Shown here piece after piece: positions 8,816-16,775 of a DNA stretch of 64,000 bases. The notes beneath the pieces are model-generated. The model did not search any database and was not told the origin of the DNA. It saw nothing but the letters and a program-made list of their open reading frames with translations. This DNA is from Bacillota bacterium (GTDB taxonomy: Bacteria; Bacillota; Clostridia; Acetivibrionales; JANLFN01), in assembly GCA_023397675.1 (NCBI GenBank), contig JAEWTV010000065.1, forward strand, positions 261,533 to 325,532. Reading direction: 5' to 3'. The position numbers were made by a program, and so were the translations under genes. Each line of letters starts with the position of its first letter. Position 1 is the first letter of the stretch.

Positions 8816-10009
8816 ATGGCTGAGTCTAACCGTATACAACCGCTTGATTCCGTTCGCGGAATAGCATCAATGGTAGTTGTAATTTTCCACACACTTATAT
8901 CATTTCCCATATTCTATGCAGCATTCAATTATCTTCCGTACAATAACAACGCAGCAGTAAAGCTTCTTAATGATACACCTCTTCATGTTTTGTGGGCAGG
9001 TCCTGAAGCTGTATTATTATTTTTTGTGTTAAGCGGTTTTGTTCTTTCAATACCTTATCTAAAAGATAGTTCTTTACCTTATAGCGGTTATATTATAAGA
9101 AGATTTTTCAGGATTTACATTCCCTACATAATTATAATGTTCATTTATATAATCATTGTTTCATCTTTGAGCAACTATAATCAGATAAGCAGCTTAAGTG
9201 CCCAGTTTAATGGGCGATGGAACCAGGCTGTTACAGGCAGATCAATAATTTCATATATATTTATGCTGGGTAATGACCCAAGCAATGTAAACGGTGTTAT
9301 CTGGAGCCTTGTACATGAAATGCGTATATCAATTATCTTTCCATTCCTTATGCTGCTTATAAAAAGGTTCAATTTCAGGCAGATATTCATGTATACAGCT
9401 ATACCAAGCATTCTAATATGTATATTCTTTAAATATATAGCCGATCATATACCTTCAGTAACAGCTTCACAGCTTTCGCGATCCGCGGGTGACACTTTTT
9501 ATTACTGCCTGTTCTTTATAATTGGTGCTTCGCTTTGCAAATACAGGAGTAACATAGCAGCTGTTGTAAACCCTTTAAAACCTATATATAAACTATTAAT
9601 GCTGGTTGCAGCAATTCTAATGATTGAGTTCAGGTGGCTTGTCCCGGGAATTTACAATACAACTTCAGAAGCACTTTCTTTTATTCGCGGCGGAGTCACA
9701 GGTGACTGGGTGGCTGGAATAGGAGTTGTACTACTATTTATAGTTATTCTTAATTCCATAAAGCTGTCAAAATTCCTTTCCCGTGGGGTTTTCGTATGGA
9801 TAGGAAAGATTTCATACAGTCTGTATCTTGTACATGTACTTGTAATAATGCTTTGCGCAAGATACCTTGGACAAGTTATACCTTTGAAGCTGTCTTTGCT
9901 TCTTGCTCCTTTGCTTGCTCTTCCTGTTGCACATGTTTCTTATAAATACATAGAAAAGCCTGCCATGGAAGTAGGCAGGCGGTTATCTGCAAAGTTTAAA
10001 AGGGGTTAG
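8816..10009 (+). CDS. Membrane acyltransferase (acyltransferase 3 family)
   Basis: 397 residues from the ATG at 8816, which has AGAGGT six bases upstream; an upstream in-frame ATG at 8759 lacks an SD and would overlap the promoter. About ten membrane helices. Family motifs are QPLDSVRGIASMVVVIFH near the N-terminus (with the catalytic His), an Arg-rich RRFFRIYIPY after the second helix, and a SYSLYLVH motif late in the protein. These OafA/YrhL-type enzymes O-acetylate or acylate polysaccharides, peptidoglycan or lipids at the membrane. Single gene; the substrate is unknown, perhaps the glycan made by the neighbouring locus. Confidence 0.9.
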   Translation: MAESNRIQPLDSVRGIASMVVVIFHTLISFPIFYAAFNYLPYNNNAAVKLLNDTPLHVLWAGPEAVLLFFVLSGFVLSIPYLKDSSLPYSGYIIRRFFRIYIPYIIIMFIYIIIVSSLSNYNQISSLSAQFNGRWNQAVTGRSIISYIFMLGNDPSNVNGVIWSLVHEMRISIIFPFLMLLIKRFNFRQIFMYTAIPSILICIFFKYIADHIPSVTASQLSRSAGDTFYYCLFFIIGASLCKYRSNIAAVVNPLKPIYKLLMLVAAILMIEFRWLVPGIYNTTSEALSFIRGGVTGDWVAGIGVVLLFIVILNSIKLSKFLSRGVFVWIGKISYSLYLVHVLVIMLCARYLGQVIPLKLSLLLAPLLALPVAHVSYKYIEKPAMEVGRRLSAKFKRG

Positions 10010-10027
10010 TAGGGTGCGGATAAACCA

Positions 10028-10044
10028 AGTCGGTTCCACCGACT
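10028..10044. repeat. Short hairpin repeat, copy 1
   Basis: AGTCGGTTCCACCGACT forms a six-base stem with a five-base loop. The same 17-mer recurs at 10154-10170 and 10694-10710. Placed 18 bases after the acyltransferase stop, this copy could slow transcription but has no T-tract. Confidence 0.85.
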
Positions 10045-10119
10045 GAAATTGAATACATTCTGCATAAATCTTTGCGCCGAGGGTTGAAACCCACAAACCT
10101 ACTTATTAAAGTGCTTTGC

Positions 10120-10250
10120 GCCGTGGGTTAAAACCCACGGCTGGCTCAAACCAAGTCGGTTCCACCGACTAAATAATAAAAGCTATGGAATACCCACAGC
10201 TCTTAAATCTTTTATACTTTTTAACTGTAAACTGTACATTGTTAATTGTA
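10120..10250. repeat. ~130-bp direct repeat, left copy
   Basis: It begins with the perfect inverted repeat GCCGTGGGTTAA-AACCCACGGC (10120-10141), continues with the AGTCGG hairpin, an AT-rich spacer, and ends in AACTGTAAACTGTACATTG plus GTTAATTGTA. The right copy at 10661-10790 matches with roughly ten differences and one length change. Both copies end a few bases beyond the 3' end of a gene. Confidence 0.9.
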
Positions 10251-10253
10251 AAC

Positions 10254-10562
10254 TTATTTCCGTCCACGCTCAATTACCTGTATCCTTATATCGTGTCGGT
10301 CTACTTTATCTGAAAGATCGTCAACCTTCTTCTCTACTGTTTCAAGCTTTTCGTATACCTGTTTATATCCGTCAAACAAGGCTTTTGAATTGTCTTCAAG
10401 CTTGTTTTCAAGTCTTGTTAAGTGATTTTCTACCTTATCAAGTCTGCCTTCAACTTTGTCAAATCTACCATTTACTTCCTCGAACTTACCATTTACTTCT
10501 TTCCTAAACTCAGTAAACTCACCATACATTTTTGACAGTAAATCAAAAGTTTTATCTTCCAT
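10254..10562 (-). CDS. Small coiled-coil protein of unknown function
   Basis: 102 residues, very charged, with no signal peptide or membrane helix. Heptad-like repeats run through most of it (FEEVNGRFDKVEGRLDKVEN, then LETVEKKVDDLSDKVDRHD), predicting a parallel coiled-coil rod. ATG with AAGGGG about nine bases upstream. The gene stands alone between the two 130-bp repeats and its stop touches the left copy. Similar short coiled-coil proteins are common in Firmicutes and uncharacterised; I do not assign a function. Confidence 0.75.
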   Translation of the reverse strand: MEDKTFDLLSKMYGEFTEFRKEVNGKFEEVNGRFDKVEGRLDKVENHLTRLENKLEDNSKALFDGYKQVYEKLETVEKKVDDLSDKVDRHDIRIQVIERGRK

Positions 10563-10660
10563 ACATTATCCCCTTAACTGCTTGGTAGATAAATTATATC
10601 ACCAATGTGAAGCTAATTCAATAAATTAATTGTTATTTTTTGTCATTTGTTTATTATACC

Positions 10661-10790
10661 GCCGTGGGTTAAAACCCATGGCTGCCAAAACCAAGTCGGT
10701 TCCACCGACTAAATAATAAAAGCTATGGAATACCCACAGCTCCTAAATCCTTTATATTTTTTAACTGTAAACTGTACATTGTTAATTGTA
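10661..10790. repeat. ~130-bp direct repeat, right copy
   Basis: Second copy of the element at 10120-10250, in the same orientation. Its first hairpin is imperfect (AACCCATGGC arm). It ends eight bases beyond the lhgO stop, just as the left copy ends four bases beyond the stop of the coiled-coil gene. Confidence 0.9.
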
Positions 10791-10797
10791 CACTAAT

Positions 10798-11925
10798 TTA
10801 TACCTCCAACATATCTGCCACCATCTGCGCTATTGCAAGGCTGCTGGTTAATCCGGGAGATTCTATTCCAACAAGATTAATAATGCCTTTGAGCCCGTTG
10901 TCAGTTTCGTCCTTTATAATAAAGTCTCTGAAGGTCTCACCCGGCCCCTGGAGTTTAGGCCGCATTCCAGCCATATCAGGAAGCAGATCAGTCCGGTCGA
11001 TAAATTTAATATAATCCTTAACTGCATCATAAAAGGAATCAAGCTTTCCACTGTCTACATCATAGTCAATTTCATTGACATATGTAGCATCAGGCCCAAG
11101 CCTTACCCTACCATCGAGAGATTTCGTTATATGTACACCCAGGCCCTTAAGATTCTTTAGTGGTGGTGGATATACAAGCCTTGTCACCATTTCAGATTTG
11201 CAGCCCTGGATGCTGAAATATTCACCTTTACAAGGGTAAATCTTATATCCGTTTTCTTCTATGTCTATACCTGTCATCGCCGCAACCTTATCAGCTGACA
11301 GTCCTGCACAGTTTATGATCCATCTGCACTCAAGGACATCTTCGCTGCCCTCAGGAGTCATATAAGTGACCTGATACATTTCACCTGACTTTTTAATACC
11401 TGTAATTTTATGTCCATAGGCAATCATTACACCATTTGCTTCAGATAAGCTTTCCAGCTTTGCCATGTATTTGTGGGAATCAATTATTCCTGTTGAAGGT
11501 GAAAATATCGCAGCAACTGCGCTAATATTCGGTTCAAGTTCATGTACCTGTTCTTCATTAAGGAATTCAAGATCTGTAACATTATTTTTAAGCCCCTGCT
11601 CCATGAAAGCTTTAATTACAGGTACTTCTTCCTCATTCCGGGCTATTATGAGCTTTCCAAGTCGTTTGTGCGGTATATCCCACTTTTGGCAGAATTCATA
11701 AAGCATTTTATTTCCTTTGACACATAGCTTTGTTTTATAACTATCGGCGGGATAGTATATACCCGAGTGAATTACCTCGCTATTACGGCTTGAGGTTTCC
11801 TGACCGAATTTTTTGTGCTGCTCCATTAGAATAATGGTGCTGTCACTGTATTTTCCTGATAATTTCTCACAAACCGCAAGTCCTACAACCCCAGCCCCTA
11901 TAATTAAAATATCTATTTGCTCCAT
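10798..11925 (-). CDS. lhgO: FAD-dependent L-2-hydroxyglutarate oxidase-like protein
   Basis: 375 residues. The N-terminus carries the dinucleotide-binding motif IIGAGVVGLAVCEKL, then the family stretch SSRNSEVIHSGIYYP, which contains the substrate-side histidine of the LhgO/glycine-oxidase-like group. The C-terminus has MAGMRPKLQGPG and VGIESPGLTSSLAIAQ, the second part of the FAD domain. LhgO oxidises L-2-hydroxyglutarate to 2-oxoglutarate and feeds electrons to the membrane. ATG with GAAGGA upstream. It is the last gene of the glycan locus, 18 bases after the initiating transferase gene. A decayed second copy lies at 15089-15459. Its role in glycan synthesis, if any, is unknown. Confidence 0.85.
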   Translation of the reverse strand: MEQIDILIIGAGVVGLAVCEKLSGKYSDSTIILMEQHKKFGQETSSRNSEVIHSGIYYPADSYKTKLCVKGNKMLYEFCQKWDIPHKRLGKLIIARNEEEVPVIKAFMEQGLKNNVTDLEFLNEEQVHELEPNISAVAAIFSPSTGIIDSHKYMAKLESLSEANGVMIAYGHKITGIKKSGEMYQVTYMTPEGSEDVLECRWIINCAGLSADKVAAMTGIDIEENGYKIYPCKGEYFSIQGCKSEMVTRLVYPPPLKNLKGLGVHITKSLDGRVRLGPDATYVNEIDYDVDSGKLDSFYDAVKDYIKFIDRTDLLPDMAGMRPKLQGPGETFRDFIIKDETDNGLKGIINLVGIESPGLTSSLAIAQMVADMLEV

Positions 11926-11943
11926 TTGATAATTCCTTCTATT

Positions 11944-13290
11944 CTATTTCTTAGTTTTTATAAATTTTTTGTTATAAATTACATTACCAGTCAATACAAC
12001 CTTTATTGTTTGGAATATAATCTTTAAATCAAGTAATAAAGAATAATTCTTTATATAAATCAAATCATATCTTAGTTTGTCCCATGCTGAAGTGTCGTAG
12101 TTTCCAAGAACTTGGGCATATCCAGTTATTCCGGCTTTAACGAGATTCCTCTTACTATATATAGGTATATCTTTTTCAAACTGTTCCACAAAATATGGCC
12201 GTTCAGACCTTGGCCCTACAATACTCATGTTACCCACCAGAACATTAAAGAGCTGAGGCAGTTCATCAATCCTGAATTTCCTCATGAACTTGCCCACTTT
12301 GGTTACTCTCGGGTCACCCCTTCCTGAAATCACAGGACCCGTTTCTTTTTCAGCATCCTGAAACATTGTCCTGAATTTAAACATACTGAAAATTTCATTA
12401 TTATATGTTACTCTTTCCTGAGTGTAAATTACAGGACCGCGAGATGTGCATTTAACAAGAATTGAAGCTATCAGCATTAAAGGCGATAATACTATGATTC
12501 CTATAAGAGAAAAAATAATATCAAATATTCTTTTGAAAAATCTTTGTTCTACAGTAAGGCCAAGCCTGTCTATCATAAAAGCAGGAAGGTCTTCAAAATG
12601 CACCAGTCTGGTATTGACAAGGGATATTTCAAAAAGCTCCGGAACAACGTAAACGACTTTTCTGGCATCAAGACACATATTACTTATACGCATTTTCTGT
12701 TCGTCTGTAAGGCCGGGGCATATGAGGACTTCATCGACATTTGATATCCTTTTAATGATTTTATCCATTTGATTGGGTGAATAGACATATTTGACCGCTA
12801 CATCTGCATTTGCAACAGTTGCACTTACTTTGTCGAGTATGTCATCCATGTTATCATTTATGCCTATAACCATAAGGTTTTTGGTTATTGTGGTATATTT
12901 TTTTAAGAGAAATATGAATGCATACCACAAAAACAGAAGAATAAACTGTATTACAGGGGCAATAAGTAGAACACTCCGGGGAAATGAAAAGCCTTGCTGG
13001 AAGTATGTTATAGCTGTTGTTACTATTCCGAGAAGGAAAACAACAAAAATAATTGATATAAAAGAATCATATAAGGATTTCCTATAAAACTTCAACATTC
13101 CATATATATCAAATAAGATAAGGGCTGAAAATGTAATAAATGGGGCTGCTTCAACATACGGAGAAAAATTGAAACTTGGCAGCTGACCATTGAATTTTAT
13201 GAGGTAGGCTAATAAATATGCAAGGTTAATAAATAGTAAATCAGTGAGAATAATAATAACTTTATAAAACTTCTTTAATAGTTTAATCAT
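11944..13290 (-). CDS. Polyprenyl-phosphate sugar-1-phosphate transferase (WbaP/WsaP type)
   Basis: 448 residues: four or five N-terminal membrane helices, a cytoplasmic CoA-binding-like domain (about 135-240), then the catalytic bacterial sugar transferase domain after the helix near 260-280. Conserved blocks are KFRTMFQDA, FRIDELPQLFNVLVGNMS, VGPRSERP and KAGITGYAQV. Such enzymes start a glycan by moving a sugar 1-phosphate from its nucleotide to undecaprenyl phosphate; WbaP and WsaP use galactose. ATG with GAGGT upstream. Eight bases after a GT2 gene and 18 before lhgO. It is the only initiating transferase seen in the locus, so it probably primes the main chain. The sugar is not determined. 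Confidence 0.92.
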   Translation of the reverse strand: MIKLLKKFYKVIIILTDLLFINLAYLLAYLIKFNGQLPSFNFSPYVEAAPFITFSALILFDIYGMLKFYRKSLYDSFISIIFVVFLLGIVTTAITYFQQGFSFPRSVLLIAPVIQFILLFLWYAFIFLLKKYTTITKNLMVIGINDNMDDILDKVSATVANADVAVKYVYSPNQMDKIIKRISNVDEVLICPGLTDEQKMRISNMCLDARKVVYVVPELFEISLVNTRLVHFEDLPAFMIDRLGLTVEQRFFKRIFDIIFSLIGIIVLSPLMLIASILVKCTSRGPVIYTQERVTYNNEIFSMFKFRTMFQDAEKETGPVISGRGDPRVTKVGKFMRKFRIDELPQLFNVLVGNMSIVGPRSERPYFVEQFEKDIPIYSKRNLVKAGITGYAQVLGNYDTSAWDKLRYDLIYIKNYSLLLDLKIIFQTIKVVLTGNVIYNKKFIKTKK

Positions 13291-13297
13291 ACATACC

Positions 13298-14101
13298 TCA
13301 CGAATTAATACTTTTATATAAGCCCTTCCGAGAAAAACAGTATCTATGTTTTACAAAATAATATATTAAGCCTTTTATATGAATAAAAGTAAGTTTTGAA
13401 AAAAACTTAGCTTTTGTAATTCTTTGTTCATAATGTATTACGGATGCACTTTGAGTATATAAAACCTTCCATCCCTTAAGCCACATTCTTAAGCATAAAT
13501 CTACATCTTCTGGTCCATAGAATATTTTGTCGTCCAGTATCCCAACCTCTTCGAGTGCTCGCCTCCTAAGCATCTGGCATGCTCCAATAACATAATCTAC
13601 ATAGAAGGAACTTTGAAATTTCATCTTTTCAACGTAATATTCATTTTTTAAAAATCTTTGAACCCACTTAAAATCTATCCGTCTAATAAACTTTGTAAAT
13701 AGCAGAGGAAACTTTCTACAGCTATTCTGAACAGTACCATCCGGGAAAATTAACCTTGGTCCACATATTCCAACATTATTGTTTTGCTCTATAGTCTCTA
13801 AAAGTTTATCAATAACATCTGTACATAATTGTGCATCAGTATCAAGCAATAAAATATATTCGCCTCTTGAAACACATATTCCCTGGTTCCTTGCAGGGGC
13901 AACCCCTCTATTATTAGCATTCTCAATTACAATTACTTTAGGGAACTTTTTAAAAACAATTTCGAGGGTGTTATCATTTGATCCATTATCTACCAAAATA
14001 ACCTCAAAATCAATGCAACAAATATTATTATATATTGATTCAAGGCACTTTTCTATATGTTTCACCGAATTCCATGTAAGTAATATGACGGATAGTTTCA
14101 T
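13298..14101 (-). CDS. Family 2 glycosyltransferase
   Basis: 267 residues of GT-A fold. It starts MKLSVILLTWNSVKHIEKCL, has the nucleotide-sugar motif LVDNGSNDNT and the metal-binding DTD in ILLLDTDAQL, and the acceptor-side motif GPEDVDLCLRMWLKGW. No membrane helix. The closest named group is rhamnosyltransferase-like GT2. It overlaps the preceding GT2 gene by four bases, so the two are translationally coupled and probably add consecutive sugars on the cytoplasmic lipid-linked chain. Confidence 0.88.
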   Translation of the reverse strand: MKLSVILLTWNSVKHIEKCLESIYNNICCIDFEVILVDNGSNDNTLEIVFKKFPKVIVIENANNRGVAPARNQGICVSRGEYILLLDTDAQLCTDVIDKLLETIEQNNNVGICGPRLIFPDGTVQNSCRKFPLLFTKFIRRIDFKWVQRFLKNEYYVEKMKFQSSFYVDYVIGACQMLRRRALEEVGILDDKIFYGPEDVDLCLRMWLKGWKVLYTQSASVIHYEQRITKAKFFSKLTFIHIKGLIYYFVKHRYCFSRKGLYKSINS

Positions 14102-15063
14102 ATTTTTTTCCCTTTAACCCTTGTTTTAAGCCATTGTTTCTCTAACATATTCCAAATGTAGTCATCACTAACAATTTTAAGCTTCTGAATATCTTTCCTC
14201 TTATTCATTGTCTTCCTAAAATTTCGGAGGAAGTCTATCTTTGCTTTCAAATATAAAATTCCTCTGCCCTTTAGCATAAAGTAACCAAAAGCTATCATAT
14301 CATAAGCCAAATGACGTAGAATAGTTTTACGAATAAGTCTTGAAGGCATATTTTTGAAATATCCGTATTCATCATTCCTATGCCCGAAGAAAACATAAAT
14401 TTTACTAAGCTTACCCAGAGAAGCATTGATTTTGTGATATACAACAGCATTTGAAGCAAATTTACATTTGTAGCCTGCCAGTTGTGCTCTGAAACTCAAA
14501 TCAGAATCCTCATATGCAATATAGAAATCTTCATCCAGTAATCCGATTTTATCCAGCATTTCTTTTTTATAGATAGCTGCACCTGCACATGCACCAAAAA
14601 CATACTCATCTTCGCAATAACTGGAGGCTTCCTCCATATATCCCCTCTTAAAACCTGCGCCACATATGGAATAGCCGTCCCCAACTGCATCTACTAATGA
14701 ATTATCATAATAAGACAACAGCTTTGAAGCACAAAAACCAAGCTGAGGATCAGAATTTATACAATTATAAAGGTTTTCAAGCCATTTATGCTCAACTCTT
14801 GTATCATTATTAAGCAAAACTACATATTCACCTTTAGAAATTCTAATTCCTTCATTATTACCTTTACAAAATCCGTAATTCTGGTCAAGACAGAGCAGTA
14901 TTACTGAAGGAAAATTCTCTTTAATAAAATCTTGTGAACCATCTGTTGAACAGTTATCAGCAACAATAACCTCATAATCCTTATAAGTTTGATTTGTAAC
15001 CGAGGTAAGACATTCGTCAAGATGATGTCTACCATTCCAATTCAAAATAATTACAGATATCAT
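14098..15063 (-). CDS. Family 2 glycosyltransferase
   Basis: 321 residues. N-terminus ISVIILNWNGRHHLDECL, motif VIVADNCSTDGS, metal-binding NND in YVVLLNNDTRVE, and acceptor motif EDSDLSFRAQLAGYKC. This is the WsbD/rhamnosyltransferase-like GT2 type. The C-terminal 90 residues are basic and may contact the membrane. ATG with AAGGAT upstream. First intact gene after the lhgO remnant, and coupled to the next GT2 by a four-base overlap. Donor and acceptor are not readable from sequence. Confidence 0.88.
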   Translation of the reverse strand: MISVIILNWNGRHHLDECLTSVTNQTYKDYEVIVADNCSTDGSQDFIKENFPSVILLCLDQNYGFCKGNNEGIRISKGEYVVLLNNDTRVEHKWLENLYNCINSDPQLGFCASKLLSYYDNSLVDAVGDGYSICGAGFKRGYMEEASSYCEDEYVFGACAGAAIYKKEMLDKIGLLDEDFYIAYEDSDLSFRAQLAGYKCKFASNAVVYHKINASLGKLSKIYVFFGHRNDEYGYFKNMPSRLIRKTILRHLAYDMIAFGYFMLKGRGILYLKAKIDFLRNFRKTMNKRKDIQKLKIVSDDYIWNMLEKQWLKTRVKGKKI

Positions 15064-15088
15064 AATTTATCCTTAATCTATTTATTAT

Positions 15089-15459
15089 TCAGTTTAAATT
15101 TATCATTTCTCTAACCACTTCAACAATGCTCAAACAGTTTTTAAGCCAGACGATTCAATTCCTGTCAGGTTAATTAATCCTTCTAGCCCTTTGTCTCCCT
15201 CATGATAAATTAAAAAGTCCCTAAAAGGCGGCCAAGCCTTGTAATTAGGGCTTATTCCAGCCATATCAGGTTCAAGGTCACCCTTGTTGACAAAAGGTAT
15301 ATAATCCTTAATTGCATCCTTTTTTCCTACATCTACATCACAATCAATCTCTTCTATATATGTAGTATCAGGACCAAGCCTGATCCTTTGTGATAGCTCT
15401 GCACATACAGCAAATCCAACAACGATGGAACCGACTATACGGTTATCAATCTAATCCAT
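15089..15459 (-). pseudogene. Remnant of a second lhgO gene with large internal deletion
   Basis: An SD (AGAGGA) and ATG at 15457-15459 survive. The frame reads M-D-stop, then IDNRIVGSIVVGFAVCAELS, parallel to the first 23 residues of LhgO, and jumps directly to RIRLGPDTTYIEEID, which parallels LhgO from about residue 273. It goes on with PDMAGISPN, FRDFLIYHEGD and LTGIESSGLKT, then a frameshift before LSIVEVVREMI. So about 250 codons are missing, codon 3 is TAG, and the end is shifted. It is too damaged to make a flavoprotein. It lies between the SMR-like genes and the GT2 pair, 3.2 kb upstream of the intact copy. Confidence 0.9.
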
Positions 15460-15478
15460 AAAAAATCCTCTATATTTA

Positions 15479-15814
15479 TTAATTCCCTATACCAATACAA
15501 ACCGAACCAAAAATTATAAAAAAAACACCAATTACTTTTAGTTTTGTAATTCTTTCTCTCAACAAAATATATGATATAAGTAATGTCCATATATAGGTAA
15601 CTGAAGAAAGTGGCATTACTATACTGTAAGGAAGATGCTTTAAGACTAAAATGTTAATTATTATACCTATTATATATAAGAAAATTCCTAAATAAAAATA
15701 AGGCTGTAATACTATTCTAAAAATTGATTGTAAGTTCATAATACTCAACTTAAAGCAAAAACTTCCGAATGCCCCGAGCAGTGTAAATAAAAAAATAATT
15801 GGTAAAAAGCTAAT
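15479..15814 (-). CDS. SMR/EamA-type small membrane protein, subunit 2, apparent non-standard start
   Basis: The first ATG (15748) would remove the first helix, yet the frame is open upstream to 15826 and encodes FLPIIFLFTLLGAFGSFCFK, a typical first helix of this family. From the AUU at 15814 the protein has 111 residues and four helices, equal in size to its partner. No ATG, GTG or TTG is available: an in-frame TAG is at 15828-15830. AGGGGG lies eight bases before AUU and five before the AUA at 15817. The AUU shares a base with the stop of the upstream gene, as in coupled translation. Family: paired small transporters such as ArnE/ArnF, which flip undecaprenyl-phosphate-linked sugars. A sequencing error is the alternative. 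Confidence 0.75.
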   Translation of the reverse strand: MSFLPIIFLFTLLGAFGSFCFKLSIMNLQSIFRIVLQPYFYLGIFLYIIGIIINILVLKHLPYSIVMPLSSVTYIWTLLISYILLRERITKLKVIGVFFIIFGSVCIGIGN

Positions 15815-16157
15815 TATCTCCGCCCCCTATCATAATTACTCCCGCTACTATTGCTATAATCCCAATAAATTGAATATTATTTATATGCTCGTGTAGTATA
15901 AACAACCCAAATAAAATTGCAAATAAGTAACTCACACTTTGAAACGGGTGTAAAACTGATAAGTTGCCAAAACGGAAAGCCATTATCATTAATACTGCAC
16001 CTATTCCGTAAAAAGCAAATCCTAGAATAAGAAATTTCAAACCATTAGTATAAGATAGTTTCCAAAACAACACTCCAAGTGATGTAACTAAAGCAGATAC
16101 CAACATAATGGAAATACCTTTTAGATTTTTTCTAATAGAAGCTATAAAATTTTTCAT
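15810..16157 (-). CDS. SMR/EamA-type small membrane protein, subunit 1
   Basis: 115 residues with four membrane helices: about 15-35, 42-62, 70-90 and 96-112. The pattern SLGVLFWKLSYTNG, then LHPFQSVSYLFAILFGLFILHE and GIIAIVAGVIMIGG, is that of half-size EamA/SMR transporters, which act as dimers. It overlaps the upstream methyltransferase by four bases and the downstream partner by a few bases. With a polyprenyl-phosphate GT2 and a GT-C-like gene just upstream, a heterodimeric flippase for a lipid-linked monosaccharide (ArnE/ArnF-like) is the best guess. Multidrug efflux is less likely given the context. Confidence 0.8.
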   Translation of the reverse strand: MKNFIASIRKNLKGISIMLVSALVTSLGVLFWKLSYTNGLKFLILGFAFYGIGAVLMIMAFRFGNLSVLHPFQSVSYLFAILFGLFILHEHINNIQFIGIIAIVAGVIMIGGGDN

Positions 16158-16759
16158 TTTTTACTTCCATTGTCACTATTAATAATAGTATCATTCATTT
16201 TCTCTGCTATTGCAACCTGGTTCAAACCAAATTGAAATCTTTTAACTTTAATATTTTTAAAACCACAAACATCAAGTAAAGAAATTAATTCATCCTTTGA
16301 AAAATAATGCTTGTGATCCCTTATTTCTTCTCTTGAAATAATGTTCAATTTAAATGCCATAAATTCCAATACCGGTTTTGCAAATCTGGTTGGTGTAGTC
16401 ATAACAACTTTCCCATTCATTTTTAATATACGATGTACTTCTTTAAGAATAACATCAGGGTTATATAAATGTTCAATAAGAGCCAACATTGTTACAATAT
16501 TGATATTATTAATACTTTGAGGTATTCCTCGTTCAAGATCATCAACCTCTTCCAGATGAATATTTCCATATTCACAATTATCAACTTTTTTATCAAACCC
16601 ATAACCCATCTTTATAATTTTAGATTGTGAAGCCAAAAAAGCCCCATTAAATCCGCAACCTAAATCGCAAAGTACATCTCCATTTTTAACGTACCTTCTA
16701 ACTTTTGAAAATCGTAAAAAAGCAATGAACCTATCAAGCATTGTCCATCTAATACTCAT
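16154..16759 (-). CDS. Class I SAM-dependent methyltransferase
   Basis: 201 residues. The SAM-binding motif I is GDVLCDLGCGFNGAFLAS, followed by the acidic strand GYGFDKKVD, and motif II/III around NIVTMLALIEHLYNPDVILKE and LKMNGKVVMTTP. This is the methyltransferase-11/23 type common in polysaccharide clusters, where such enzymes O-methylate sugars. ATG with GGGGG upstream. It lies 16 bases after the DPM1-like GT2 gene and overlaps the next gene by four bases. Target not known. Confidence 0.85.
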   Translation of the reverse strand: MSIRWTMLDRFIAFLRFSKVRRYVKNGDVLCDLGCGFNGAFLASQSKIIKMGYGFDKKVDNCEYGNIHLEEVDDLERGIPQSINNINIVTMLALIEHLYNPDVILKEVHRILKMNGKVVMTTPTRFAKPVLEFMAFKLNIISREEIRDHKHYFSKDELISLLDVCGFKNIKVKRFQFGLNQVAIAEKMNDTIINSDNGSKK

Positions 16760-16775
16760 ACCTACCCCCAGTTAA

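Noticed and set aside
10028..10710. Regularly repeated hairpins considered as a CRISPR array
   Set aside because: Only three copies of the 17-mer with unequal spacing and with a gene between; no cas genes.
15479..15748. 89-aa version of the SMR-like protein starting at the internal ATG
   Set aside because: It would lack the first of four helices, while a fitting helix is encoded in frame just upstream with an SD.
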